From: Comamonas sp. B21-038
Lineage (GTDB): Bacteria; Pseudomonadota; Gammaproteobacteria; Burkholderiales; Burkholderiaceae_C
Assembly (NCBI RefSeq): GCF_022387135.1
Contig: NZ_CP092462.1
Location: 5,076,001-5,140,000 of the forward strand
Length of the DNA: 64,000 bases
Direction: 5' to 3'
A program made the translations under genes and the position numbers. A model generated the notes under the pieces. The model did no database searches. It was not told the DNA's origin and saw only the letters and a list, made by a program, of their open reading frames with translations. This document shows positions 33,753 through 42,605 of the stretch, piece after piece. How positions within the stretch are numbered: position 1 is the first letter of the stretch; each line of letters starts with the position of its first letter.

Positions 33753-36191
33753 ATGAAGTCTCCCGTATTTTTCAACACGGCGCTGGTAGTTGCACTGGGC
33801 CAGATCGGCATGCTGCTGCCGGCCCAGGCGCAAACTGCAGCACCGCTGCCTGCGGCACAGCCTGCAGCCCAAGTGGCTGGTCAGCCGCCTGTGCTGCAGG
33901 CGCCCAATATCCTCATCTCCCCCAAGATGGGTAGTGACGAGGAAGAGCAATCGACCGAGCCGCGGGTGATGCGCGGCACCGATAAGCTGCTGAACATTGA
34001 CCCGTCCGCACCGGTCACCGGTGGCGCGCCGGTCAGCTTCCGTTTCGAGGAAGCGCCAGTCGCCGAGGTGGTTCGCACGGTGATGGGCGATATTCTGAAG
34101 ATCGACTATGTGATGCACCCGCCGCTGCAGGGCACGGTGACTTTGACGACGCCCAAGCCGATCGATCCGGACAAGGCCGTCTTTCTGCTGGAAGCGGCCC
34201 TGCAGGCCAATGGTCTGGCGATGGTGCGCGATGCCCGCGGCACCTACCAGGTCGGCAAGCCAGAGGTGCTGCGCAGCCTGGTCGGCAATGTGCGCATCGC
34301 TGGTGCGCCGGGCAGCATGGCACCCGGCTACGGTGTGATCGTGGTGCCGCTGCAATACATTGGCGCCACCGAGATGTCCAACATCCTCAAGCCCATCATT
34401 CCGGCCGAAGCGTTGATCAAGGTCGACACCGTGCGCAACGTGCTGATCATGCAGGGTACGCGCACCCAGTCCGAAGGCTGGATGGAGATGGTCAAGACTT
34501 TTGACGTGGACCTGCTCAAGGGGATGTCGGTAGGCATCTACCCGCTGAAGCACGCCTCGATCGAAGAAGTCAGTGCGGCGCTGCAAATGGTCAATGGTGG
34601 CGGCGGCCAGGCTGCGCAAGGGCAGGGCGCTGCAGCGTCGGCGGGTATTGCGGGTGGAGCGGCCAGCGCTGCCGCGCAACGCCGTCCCGGCCAGGCAACC
34701 GGTGCTGCTGCCAGCGGTAGCGGCAATAACCAACTCAGCGGCAATGCGGCAGCGGCAGCTGCGCTGTTGACCTCGCTGGGCGATTCCAATCCCCTGTTCG
34801 GTGCTTTGCGGGTGCTGCCGATCCCGCGCCTCAATGCGCTGATGGTGATCACGCCACGCGCCTCCTACCTGGATGAGGCAGAGCGCTGGATTCGCCGCCT
34901 CGATGTGCCCGGCTACGGGGGCAGCGAGCCTGAACTGTATGTCTACCGCGTACAGAACGGCAATGCCAAGTACCTGGCCCAGGTGCTCAATGGCATCTTT
35001 GGTGGCCAGCAAGGTGCCGCCGGCAACATGACTTCCGGCGTAGCGCCCGGGCTGAACGGCGTCAACAACAATAACAACCGTTTGGGTGGTGGCTTCAACA
35101 ACTTTGGCGGTACGACGGGCTTTGCATCTGGTTTTGGCAATAACAACGCCAACCGCTTTGGCAACACCGGCAATGCCCAGCAGCAAGGGGGCACGCCCAC
35201 CATTACCGCTACCGCTATCGGTGATATCCGCGTCGTAGCTGATGAGTTCAACAACACGATCCTGGTTTGGTCCACGGGTTCGCAGTTCCGCAAGATCGAG
35301 GCGTCGCTCAAGCGCCTGGACGTCGCGCCTATCCAGGTGCTGATCGAGGCCAGCATCATTGAAGTGACTCTCAATGACAACCTGGAGTATGGGGTGGAGT
35401 GGTTATTCCGTAACAGTGGCATCGGAGGGCGCAATTTCTCGGGCACCGGCAGCCTTGGGTCGTTGAATAACACGACTCCCGGCACCATTGCTGCGGCAGC
35501 TGGCAACTTTACCTATTCGCTGTTTAACAGCGGGGGGGATATCGCCGCTCGCTTGAGTGCCGTTGCGGGGCAGGGACAGGTAAAGATGCTCTCCAGCCCC
35601 TCGGTGATGGTGATGGACAACCACCCCGCCTCCATTTCGGTGGGCGAGCAAATTCCGGTCAAGGTCAGCAGCACCATCACGTCGACCAGCTTTCTGTCAG
35701 ACAACTACCAGCTCAAGGACACGGGGGTGATCTTGAACGTCACGCCTTCCGTCAATTCCGGCAATATGGTCAGTCTGCAGATTGACCAGTCGGTCATCGA
35801 CAGTGCCGGCCTCGATTCCGCATCGCAACAGACCAAATTCTCTAACCGCCAGCTAACCAGTAAGCTGGCCGTGCGCTCGGGTGAATCCATCGTCATGGGT
35901 GGTTTGATCAGAGACCGCAACGAAGACTCCGACTCGGGCATCCCTTTGCTGAAAGACATCCCGATCATTGGCAAGGCCTTCAGCAGCACTGTTAGAAAAA
36001 CTGCGCGCACGGAACTTTTGCTCGTGATGACACCTCGTGTGGTACGTACTGATGTGGATGTGCGGGAAGTCAGTGAAGAGTTGCGTGACCGCCTGCGTGG
36101 GTTGAACGATGATGATCTGCTCATCCGCGCCAACAATGCCCCCGCCCCTGCATCCCGTGTTGTTCCGGTGCAACCGGTGCAGACGCAGTAA
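33753..36191 (+). CDS. gspD: Type II secretion outer-membrane secretin GspD
   Basis: 812 residues with a signal peptide ending LLPAQAQ. Periplasmic N0-N3 domains (VSFRFEEAPVAEVVRTV; VVPLQYIGATEMSNILKPII; VGIYPLKHASIEEVSAAL) include an Ala/Gly-rich insert near 290-330 and a long Asn/Gly-rich segment near 425-475. The secretin domain contains VKMLSSPSVMVMDNHPASI and IPLLKDIPIIGKAFSS, then a short S-domain-like tail. It forms the gated outer-membrane channel. Last gsp gene; neither gspO nor a pilotin is recognisable, unless the next lipoprotein serves as pilot. Confidence 0.95.
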   Translation: MKSPVFFNTALVVALGQIGMLLPAQAQTAAPLPAAQPAAQVAGQPPVLQAPNILISPKMGSDEEEQSTEPRVMRGTDKLLNIDPSAPVTGGAPVSFRFEEAPVAEVVRTVMGDILKIDYVMHPPLQGTVTLTTPKPIDPDKAVFLLEAALQANGLAMVRDARGTYQVGKPEVLRSLVGNVRIAGAPGSMAPGYGVIVVPLQYIGATEMSNILKPIIPAEALIKVDTVRNVLIMQGTRTQSEGWMEMVKTFDVDLLKGMSVGIYPLKHASIEEVSAALQMVNGGGGQAAQGQGAAASAGIAGGAASAAAQRRPGQATGAAASGSGNNQLSGNAAAAAALLTSLGDSNPLFGALRVLPIPRLNALMVITPRASYLDEAERWIRRLDVPGYGGSEPELYVYRVQNGNAKYLAQVLNGIFGGQQGAAGNMTSGVAPGLNGVNNNNNRLGGGFNNFGGTTGFASGFGNNNANRFGNTGNAQQQGGTPTITATAIGDIRVVADEFNNTILVWSTGSQFRKIEASLKRLDVAPIQVLIEASIIEVTLNDNLEYGVEWLFRNSGIGGRNFSGTGSLGSLNNTTPGTIAAAAGNFTYSLFNSGGDIAARLSAVAGQGQVKMLSSPSVMVMDNHPASISVGEQIPVKVSSTITSTSFLSDNYQLKDTGVILNVTPSVNSGNMVSLQIDQSVIDSAGLDSASQQTKFSNRQLTSKLAVRSGESIVMGGLIRDRNEDSDSGIPLLKDIPIIGKAFSSTVRKTARTELLLVMTPRVVRTDVDVREVSEELRDRLRGLNDDDLLIRANNAPAPASRVVPVQPVQTQ

Positions 36192-36218
36192 AGAACCATG
36201 TTGTAGAGATACTGAGAA

Positions 36219-36635
36219 ATGACTTCTAACCTGATGATCCAATCCGCGAAAGCTTTGTTTGCAATCGGTGCTGCCGCCTCGATGGTGGCCTGCGCCAGCT
36301 TTCAGCCAGATACCCCCGAACAAGCTGTATTGAAGCGCTCGCAAGGCTATTGGGATGCTCGCCTCAAAGGTGATGCAGAAAAGACACGCAGCTATATGAA
36401 TGAGGCCTTTCGCCTGGCTGTAGATGAAAAGCTCTTTGCTAAAAACTACATGGCGACCTTTGCTGTCGCTGCTGAAGCACAGAAGGCCACTTGCGAGCCT
36501 GAAAAGTGCGAGGTCGGCGTGAATTTGAAGGTGAATCCTCCGATTCCCGGCCGAAAAATGGGTACCATTGACATGTATTCGAAGCAAACTTGGTTGCTCG
36601 AAGACGGTCGGTGGAACCTCTACCAAGCGCCTTGA
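36219..36635 (+). CDS. Small predicted lipoprotein downstream of gspD
   Basis: 138 residues. Signal peptide with lipobox MVAC at about residues 22-25, so a lipid-anchored envelope protein. The mature part (QAVLKRSQGYWDARLKGDAEK, KTRSYMNEAFRLAVDEKLF, GTIDMYSKQTWLLEDGRWNLY) looks like an NTF2/SnoaL-type cone fold, judged from pattern only. It starts 27 bases after gspD and before the surface-protein promoter, so it is likely cotranscribed with the secretion genes. It could be a pilotin or accessory factor; that is a guess. Confidence 0.7.
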   Translation: MTSNLMIQSAKALFAIGAAASMVACASFQPDTPEQAVLKRSQGYWDARLKGDAEKTRSYMNEAFRLAVDEKLFAKNYMATFAVAAEAQKATCEPEKCEVGVNLKVNPPIPGRKMGTIDMYSKQTWLLEDGRWNLYQAP

Positions 36636-36721
36636 TGCTGACAGGTGTGCGCGCGAGCCACTGTGCATGGTTGGTTGTTGTAAATTCTCAACAATCGACT
36701 AAAAAAAACAGGCTGCTAGCT

Positions 36722-36751
36722 TTGCATACCCCGTGAGCGCTATGCTATTAT
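36722..36751 (+). promoter_or_regulatory. Candidate strong promoter of the surface-protein gene
   Basis: TTGCAT (36722-36727) and TATTAT (36746-36751) are 18 bases apart in an AT-rich region, leaving a leader of about 55 bases before the ATG at 36813. Runs of A precede it at 36700-36709. The expected very high expression supports a real promoter here, but it is read from consensus only. Confidence 0.45.
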
Positions 36752-36812
36752 TTCTTAGCGTAAACAATCGTGGTAGTTGCGCTGACTAACTTTTTTTAAC
36801 TGGAGTGTGTTT

Positions 36813-38333
36813 ATGAAGAAAAATGTTCTGGCACTGAGCATTGCTGCCATGATTGGTGGTTTTGCAGGCGCCGCTTCTGCTCAAGTGTTCCCTAACACCG
36901 GCATGACCCCCGCTACCGCTGCCACTCTGGAGCAGAGCGAAGGTGGCGCTGGCCACATCCTGGTGGTGCCTTACTTCACCTCGCAAAACGACAACATGTC
37001 CGTGTTCCACGTGGTGAACACCGACACCGTCAACGGCAAGGCTCTGAAGGTTCGTTTCCGTGGCGCTGCCAACTCTGACGATATCTTGGACTTCACCGTG
37101 TTCCTGTCGCCTGGCGACGTGTGGACTGGTTCGGTGCAAGGCAACGAGCAAGGCTCTACCTTCCTGACGAACGACAAGAGCTGCACCTTGCCTGACATCC
37201 GTGGTCAGCAAGTCCAGTTCGTGACCGACCGTCTGCCATCTGATGCAACCGCTGCTCAGACCAAGGAAGGCTACGTTGAAATCCTGAACATGGCTGACAT
37301 CAAGCCTAGCACTGATGAAAAGTCCATCTACTTTGCTACCAAGCACAAGAACGGCGTTGCACCTTGCACGTCTGAAGTTCTGGACCAAACTCTGAACATC
37401 AACCCGCTGAGCACCACCAGCGTGGCCGCAGCTTCTGCTCTGGGCTTCGATACCCCATCGGGTAAGCTGACTGCTGACTGGTACATCCTGAACGTGAACC
37501 AAACTACCACGTTCTCCGGTGCTGCTACCGCTATCGCTGCTACCGGTGGCAATGGCCGCGGTAACTTCGTGCTGTTCCCACAAGACGAAACCAACTCCGC
37601 AGCTACTTCGGGCAATGCAGCTTCGCTGACCGCTGACCCACTGCTGAAGGGCAACATCGTCAAGCCAGTGAACTTCGACTTCCCTGACCTGTCGACCCCT
37701 TACCTGGCTACCACTGCCAACCCAGAAGCCCAAGCTTCGCGTCTGACGCAAGCTGTGGCTAACAACGGTGTGTCGAACCAGTTCGCGCTGGACACGCTGA
37801 TTGCTGCCAAGACCGACTGGGTGCTGTCGATGCCTACCCGCCGTTACAGCGTGGGGGCTGACTACACGAAGAAGCCTACCGATGCAGCTTACCGTGTGTT
37901 CAACACCGGTGTGGTGGATCTGGCTTCTGCCCGTTACTTCACGCCAGAAAACACCTACGTGAACACCGCGAATGGCCTGATCTGCGCAAACACCAACGCG
38001 TACACCTTCTGGGATCGCGAAGAGACCTCCAAGCGCAACGGCGCTGTGATCTCTCCAAGCACCCTGAAGGGTCTGGACTTCTGCGGCGAAGTGAACGTGC
38101 TGTCGTTCAACGACGCAGCTGGTACCTCGGTGCTGGGTGCTTCCGTTGCTCGTACCAACGTGCAAGTTGGTTACGAAAACGGTTGGGGCGCTATCAGCTA
38201 CACCAAGGCTCTGCCAGTGGTGGGTTCTTCGTTCATCAAGCTGATGAACAGCGGTGGCGCAGCTAACGGCTTCAGCGGCACCTACGGTATCACCTGGCCT
38301 CACCGTTTCGCCAAGCCAGTGGCTGCTCAGTAA
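36813..38333 (+). CDS. Abundant secreted cell-surface protein, S-layer candidate
   Basis: 506 residues. Clear signal peptide (KKNVLALSIAAMIGG ... AASA, cleavage before QVFP). The mature part is rich in Ala, Thr, Asn and Asp, with few Lys and three or four scattered Cys, and ends WPHRFAKPVAAQ. Codon use differs sharply from its neighbours: GCT, CCA, GGT, TCT and CGT replace the usual GCC, CCG, GGC and CGC, the signature of an extremely highly expressed gene. It has a strong GGAG ribosome site, its own promoter and a strong terminator. It resembles surface-layer or cell-surface proteins of Comamonadaceae. It sits right after the type II secretion operon. The function is inferred. Confidence 0.75.
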   Translation: MKKNVLALSIAAMIGGFAGAASAQVFPNTGMTPATAATLEQSEGGAGHILVVPYFTSQNDNMSVFHVVNTDTVNGKALKVRFRGAANSDDILDFTVFLSPGDVWTGSVQGNEQGSTFLTNDKSCTLPDIRGQQVQFVTDRLPSDATAAQTKEGYVEILNMADIKPSTDEKSIYFATKHKNGVAPCTSEVLDQTLNINPLSTTSVAAASALGFDTPSGKLTADWYILNVNQTTTFSGAATAIAATGGNGRGNFVLFPQDETNSAATSGNAASLTADPLLKGNIVKPVNFDFPDLSTPYLATTANPEAQASRLTQAVANNGVSNQFALDTLIAAKTDWVLSMPTRRYSVGADYTKKPTDAAYRVFNTGVVDLASARYFTPENTYVNTANGLICANTNAYTFWDREETSKRNGAVISPSTLKGLDFCGEVNVLSFNDAAGTSVLGASVARTNVQVGYENGWGAISYTKALPVVGSSFIKLMNSGGAANGFSGTYGITWPHRFAKPVAAQ

Positions 38334-38367
38334 ATTTAGCGATAAGCTAAAGTTCTAGCCTAGACCG

Positions 38368-38399
38368 AAGGACAGAGAGTGATCTCTGTCCTTTTTTTC
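38368..38399 (+). terminator. Strong rho-independent terminator of the surface-protein gene
   Basis: Perfect 11-base arms AAGGACAGAGA (38368-38378) and TCTCTGTCCTT (38383-38393) with a 4-base loop and a long T-tract continuing past 38398. Confidence 0.95.
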
Positions 38400-38456
38400 T
38401 TTTTGGATGATGCCGGATGCCCGTGCTTTTCGCTGGGGTTCATCCATGAATGATTC

Positions 38457-38474
38457 GCATAGCTTTTGCTATGC
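38457..38474. repeat. Hairpin in the leader of the parvulin gene
   Basis: GCATAGC (38457-38463) and GCTATGC (38468-38474) flank a TTTT loop, 28 bases before the ATG. The heptamer GCTATGC also occurs at 36739-36745 in the surface-protein promoter. It could be a regulatory palindrome or a weak attenuator. Confidence 0.5.
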
Positions 38475-38501
38475 TGCTTCTTTTGAGCTGAGGAATGCTA
38501 G

Positions 38502-39395
38502 ATGCGTAGTTGGTTGACATCTCTTGGAGCGGCAGCGGTACTCGGAGCCAGCAGTGTGGCCGTCATGGCACAGGCGGCAGATCCGGTGCTGATCGAAGGC
38601 CATGGTGTTGCAGTTCGTGAGAGTGACATCTTGAGCGATGCCAAGCGTATGCCGGAAGAAATGCGAGCCTCGTTCTTGGCCCGCAAGGAAAGCGTGGCCC
38701 AGATGGCTGATGCGATCTATGTTCGCCGGGTGTTGGCCTTGCGAGCGAGCCAGGAGCAGATGGACAAGCAGCCCGAGACAGCGGCGGCTGTCAGAATTGC
38801 GACGGACAAGGTGCTGTCAGACGCATACCTGGTGAAATTCGACAAGGACCATACACCTGATCAGAAGGTGGTCGATGCGCAAGTGAGCGCAGCTTACCTG
38901 GTCAACAAAGATAAGTACCAAGCGCCTGAGCAGGCGCATGTAGCACATATCTTGATTGCCAACCAGGACGATGCAAAGGCCAAGGCACAGATCGAGAAGC
39001 TGCGCCAAGAAGCGGCCTCCGGTGCCGATTTCGCCCAACTCGCCAAGACCAATTCCTCCGATGCAGGCTCGGCGCTCAAAGGCGGTGATCTGGGCCTGAT
39101 ACCCCGGGGTCAAACCGCTCCTGAATTTGAAACCGCTGCGTTTGCGCTCAGCAAGCCGGGCGAACTGAGCCCCGTAATCAAGACGCAGTTCGGCTACCAC
39201 ATCATCAAGCTGATCGAGAAGAAGCCTGCGCGTACGATGTCGTTGGAAGAGGTGAAGCCGCAACTGGAGAAGCAATTTGTCCAGCAGGCGATCCAGCAGG
39301 CGCGCAAGGCTGAGATTGAAAAGATCAACGAGAAGACCAAGGCCGACTCCGCCAATCTGGAGGCATTCTCTGCCAAGTTCGCGGCGCAAAAATAA
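38502..39395 (+). CDS. Periplasmic parvulin-type peptidyl-prolyl isomerase/chaperone
   Basis: 297 residues. Signal peptide ending VMAQAA, an N-terminal SurA/PpiC-like helical region (VRESDILSDAKRMPEEMRASF), and one parvulin domain near 145-245 (QAHVAHILIANQDDAKAKA, FAQLAKTNSSDAGSALKGGDLG, SPVIKTQFGYHIIKLIE), then a helical tail. It is likely a periplasmic foldase for envelope or secreted proteins. Its place next to the abundant surface protein suggests it may fold that client before export, which is an inference. Confidence 0.9.
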   Translation: MRSWLTSLGAAAVLGASSVAVMAQAADPVLIEGHGVAVRESDILSDAKRMPEEMRASFLARKESVAQMADAIYVRRVLALRASQEQMDKQPETAAAVRIATDKVLSDAYLVKFDKDHTPDQKVVDAQVSAAYLVNKDKYQAPEQAHVAHILIANQDDAKAKAQIEKLRQEAASGADFAQLAKTNSSDAGSALKGGDLGLIPRGQTAPEFETAAFALSKPGELSPVIKTQFGYHIIKLIEKKPARTMSLEEVKPQLEKQFVQQAIQQARKAEIEKINEKTKADSANLEAFSAKFAAQK

Positions 39396-39422
39396 TAGCC
39401 TTTGTTAAGGCAAGCAACAAAA

Positions 39423-39449
39423 GAGGAGGCCATGCCTCCTCGACTTGTT
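39423..39449 (+). terminator. Probable terminator after the parvulin gene
   Basis: GAGGAGGC (39423-39430) pairs perfectly with GCCTCCTC (39434-39441) across a 3-base loop, followed by GACTTGTTT, a weak T-tract. Confidence 0.6.
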
Positions 39450-39499
39450 TATGTCATGCTGATAGGCTCGGCTCGCTCACAGATAGGCTCTCCCCGTCC

Positions 39500-40303
39500 A
39501 TGCTGGATTCCTTGATAAAAAATACCCGCGAACTGGTCGCCAGTCGCGCCCTGGTCGGCGTGATGACCCGCCGAGAGGTCGCTGCACGCCATGCGGGCAC
39601 TGCGCTGGGCGTCATCTGGCCCTATCTCCAGCCGCTGCTGTCCGTTGCGGCTTATTACCTCGTGTTCGACATCGTGTTCGCGATGCGCCTGGGGGAGGGT
39701 GCATCCAGCCATGCGGTGGGTACCTTTCTGATTGTGGGGGCGCTGCCTTGGATGGCCTTTTGCGATGCGGTATCGCGTGGCATGGGCAGCCTGCTGGAGG
39801 CAGGATCCATTTTGCAGAAGAACCCGCTGCCGCCGGTGCTGTTCCCGGTGCGATCGGTGTTGGCCAGCTCCTGGATCTTTGGTCCGCTGATGCTGCTGCT
39901 GGCGCTGTGCTACATCCCTGTGCACCATATGCAGTGGGGGGTATTGGCCTTGCTGCCGCTGATGGCCATGCAGCTGCTGATGACCTTGCTGCTGTCCTAC
40001 GCGCTGGCGATCTTTGCCGCGGCCTTGCGCGATACCGTGCAGCTGGTGGGTTTTATGCTGTCGGTGGGTATCTACCTGACGCCGATCCTGTTTCCGATCA
40101 CGATGTTTCCGCAAGGTTGGCGCTGGCTGCTGTGGCTCAACCCGATGGCTTCCTATGTCATGGGCTACCAGTCTGCGCTGCTGCAGGGCCAGTGGCCGGA
40201 GCTGCAAGTCTGGGTGGTGAGCGCTGTGTGGATTGCAGTGCTTGCCATGGTGGTGAATGTGCTGGTGCGGCGCAGCCGCGACCAGCTGGTGGACTGGCTA
40301 TGA
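39500..40303 (+). CDS. wzm: ABC-2 polysaccharide exporter permease (Wzm), system 2
   Basis: 267 residues and about six membrane spans. The N-terminal VGVMTRREVAARHAGTALGV and the C-terminal GFMLSVGIYLTPILFPITMFP match O-antigen/capsule exporter permeases. It is clearly diverged from the first Wzm at 14928, so this is a second transporter rather than a recent duplicate. Its stop overlaps the second wzt start by ATGA. Confidence 0.9.
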   Translation: MLDSLIKNTRELVASRALVGVMTRREVAARHAGTALGVIWPYLQPLLSVAAYYLVFDIVFAMRLGEGASSHAVGTFLIVGALPWMAFCDAVSRGMGSLLEAGSILQKNPLPPVLFPVRSVLASSWIFGPLMLLLALCYIPVHHMQWGVLALLPLMAMQLLMTLLLSYALAIFAAALRDTVQLVGFMLSVGIYLTPILFPITMFPQGWRWLLWLNPMASYVMGYQSALLQGQWPELQVWVVSAVWIAVLAMVVNVLVRRSRDQLVDWL

Positions 40304-41622
40304 CGGGCGTGCAGATGGCGAAGACGCAAGAGACCGCGGCCGTGCTGGTGGTCAAGAACCTGGGCAAGGAATACAAGCTGTATGACTCCCCGCGCCAGCG
40401 TGTGAAGGCGCTGCTGACGGGGCGGGCCATGCACCGCAGCCACTGGGCGCTGCGCGATGTCAGCTTCAGCCTGGCGCGCGGCCAGTGCATCGGTGTGGTG
40501 GGTGACAACGGTGCTGGCAAGAGCTCGTTGCTCAAATTGCTGGCAGGCACGATGCAACCCTCGACCGGCTCCATTGAGCGCTCCGGCCGCATCACCGCCA
40601 TTTTGGAGCTGGGAGCCGGTTTCCACCCTGATTTCAGCGGCCGCGACAACCTGTATTTTGCCGGCAGCCTGATTGGCATCAGCCATGAGGAGATGCGCAA
40701 GCTGGAGCCGGAGATCATTGCCTTCTCCGAGCTGCAGGACGCGATCGACCGGCCGGTCAAAACCTATTCCTCGGGCATGAATGTGCGCCTGGCCTTTGCG
40801 CTGGTCACCGCCGTGCAGCCCGATGTGCTGATCGTCGACGAAGCGCTGGCCGTCGGTGACCAGAGCTTTCAGAAGAAATGCATCGAGCGCATTCTGGACT
40901 TTCGCCAGAAGGGCTGCACCATCCTCTTTTGTTCGCACAGTCCCTACCATATTCGCCACCTCTGCGATGCCGCGTTGTGGCTGGAGCAGGGCCAGGTGCA
41001 GATGTTTGGCGAGACCGAGGCGGTGCTGGCGGCCTACGATGTGCGCACGCGCCAAAAGCAGGATGAGAAGGACCGGCAACAGTGGGGTGATGATGCGGCA
41101 AGTGCTGTGCCGTCTGTGCTGGCCGATGTGGCTGCAGCAGCGGTGGCTCCAGAACCGGCCGATCCACTGGCTACGCCCTATGCCGTGGAGCCCCCCAACC
41201 TGCCTCCAGCCAAAGAGGCTGGCAACGCCTGCATCCTGTCGGTGGATATTGCCAACCTGAGCCCGGGCGACCCGCCGGTGTTGCAAGGCCAGGACCTGGT
41301 GATCACGATCAAGGCACGCGGCAACGGGGCCGAGCGGCCCAATATCGGCTTCATGATCGAGCAGAACAAGGGCGTAGGCATTGCCTGTCTGGCTACGCAC
41401 GAAGAGGGTGCGGTGCCTCTGCCATTGCCCGATGGCAGTTGGCAGTCGGTACTGAGCTTTCCGGACCTGCCTTTGCACAGCGGTGACTATGTGGTCAGCG
41501 CCTTCTTGTTCGATGGCTCGGGTCTGGCGGTCTACGACCAATGGTTCCAGTACACCGTCTTCCGCTTTATCTACCCCAAGCCGCTGCCTGGACTGGTACG
41601 ATTGCCCCACCATTGGAGCTGA
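40300..41622 (+). CDS. wzt: ABC polysaccharide exporter ATPase with C-terminal carbohydrate-binding domain (Wzt), system 2
   Basis: 440 residues. ATPase domain with Walker A GDNGAGKSS, signature TYSSGMNVRLAFA and Walker B VLIVDEALAVGD. After an Ala/Pro-rich linker at about 255-300 comes a second domain (NACILSVDIANLSPGDPP, LVITIKARGN, IGFMIEQNKGVGIACLAT, GDYVVSAFLFDGSGLAVYDQW) with the Wzt glycan-binding pattern. Two methyltransferase genes follow, the same logic as system 1: methyl-modified chain ends recognised by Wzt before export. Confidence 0.92.
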   Translation: MTGVQMAKTQETAAVLVVKNLGKEYKLYDSPRQRVKALLTGRAMHRSHWALRDVSFSLARGQCIGVVGDNGAGKSSLLKLLAGTMQPSTGSIERSGRITAILELGAGFHPDFSGRDNLYFAGSLIGISHEEMRKLEPEIIAFSELQDAIDRPVKTYSSGMNVRLAFALVTAVQPDVLIVDEALAVGDQSFQKKCIERILDFRQKGCTILFCSHSPYHIRHLCDAALWLEQGQVQMFGETEAVLAAYDVRTRQKQDEKDRQQWGDDAASAVPSVLADVAAAAVAPEPADPLATPYAVEPPNLPPAKEAGNACILSVDIANLSPGDPPVLQGQDLVITIKARGNGAERPNIGFMIEQNKGVGIACLATHEEGAVPLPLPDGSWQSVLSFPDLPLHSGDYVVSAFLFDGSGLAVYDQWFQYTVFRFIYPKPLPGLVRLPHHWS

Positions 41623-41708
41623 GGCTGCGCGCAAGCGCGTGCACCGCTTGAACCCCAGGAAACGAGCGCGCCAGCGTCTGCGCTGGCGTGCCCACCGCCC
41701 CCAGATTT

Positions 41709-42605
41709 ATGACCACGAATTCTCCCTCTGCGACCAACCAGGGCCAGCAGTTGCTGGCCGAAGCCCAGCTGATGCTGGCCAATGGCAATTTTGAAGCGGC
41801 CTCGGGCCTGCTGCTGCGTGCCCGTGCCGAAAAGGACGTGATGCTAGCAGCGCATGCGCTGATCGAGCAGCATGGGCTGACCGGCTCGTTCCGCAACATC
41901 ATGGGCCTGGACTGCACGATTTCCACAGCCGATGATATTTTTGGCTTCTTTGCCGGCCACCCCAGCAGCAACAACCCGCTGCGCGACTACCTGGCCGATG
42001 GCTGGCGCACCCTGGCCGAGCTGATGACGGTGATGGAACGTGTCGGCCAGCCGCTGGTGCAGAGCCAGCATTTTCTGGAGTTTGCCAGCGGCCATGGCCG
42101 TTTTACCCGCCACCTGGCCCATCTGCTGGGCCCCGGCAAGGTGACGGTATCGGATGTGGTGCCCGATGCGGTGGACTTCGCGCAGCGTACCTTTGGCGTA
42201 CAGGGCTTTGTCTCTGCCAGCGTGCCTGAGCAACTGGTGGCCCCGCGCCAGTACGACACGGTCTTTGTGCTGTCGCTGTTCAGCCATCTGCCGCGCAGCA
42301 CCTGGGGCCGCTGGCTGCAGGTGTTGTACAACCTGGTGTCGCCGGGTGGCATTCTGGTGTTCAGCACGCACGGCATCAAGGCGGCCCGGTTTGACAGCGT
42401 TCCGCTCGATGATGAGGGCTTTTTCTTTGCGCCGTCGAGCGAATCGAACGCCATCGATCCGAACGAGTACGGCACGGCCTTTACGACCGAAGCCTTTGTG
42501 CGCGCGCGCATTGCCGAGACCGTGGGCGCCGACAAGCTCGAATATTTCTCCCCCGTGCAGTTCTGGAACCACCAGGACGTGTACGTGCTGCGAAAGCCCT
42601 CATGA
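41709..42605 (+). CDS. Class I SAM-dependent methyltransferase, surface-polysaccharide cluster
   Basis: 298 residues from the ATG at 41709. An N-terminal helical segment (QQLLAEAQLMLANGNFEAASG) resembles a short TPR-like hairpin. The methyltransferase core has HFLEFASGHGRFTRHLAHLLG as motif I, VTVSDVVPDAVDFAQ, and VFVLSLFSHLPRSTWGRWLQ with GGILVFSTHG. It probably methylates a glycan or its lipid-linked precursor. It begins 86 bases after wzt of system 2 and overlaps the next methyltransferase by ATGA. Confidence 0.8.
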   Translation: MTTNSPSATNQGQQLLAEAQLMLANGNFEAASGLLLRARAEKDVMLAAHALIEQHGLTGSFRNIMGLDCTISTADDIFGFFAGHPSSNNPLRDYLADGWRTLAELMTVMERVGQPLVQSQHFLEFASGHGRFTRHLAHLLGPGKVTVSDVVPDAVDFAQRTFGVQGFVSASVPEQLVAPRQYDTVFVLSLFSHLPRSTWGRWLQVLYNLVSPGGILVFSTHGIKAARFDSVPLDDEGFFFAPSSESNAIDPNEYGTAFTTEAFVRARIAETVGADKLEYFSPVQFWNHQDVYVLRKPS

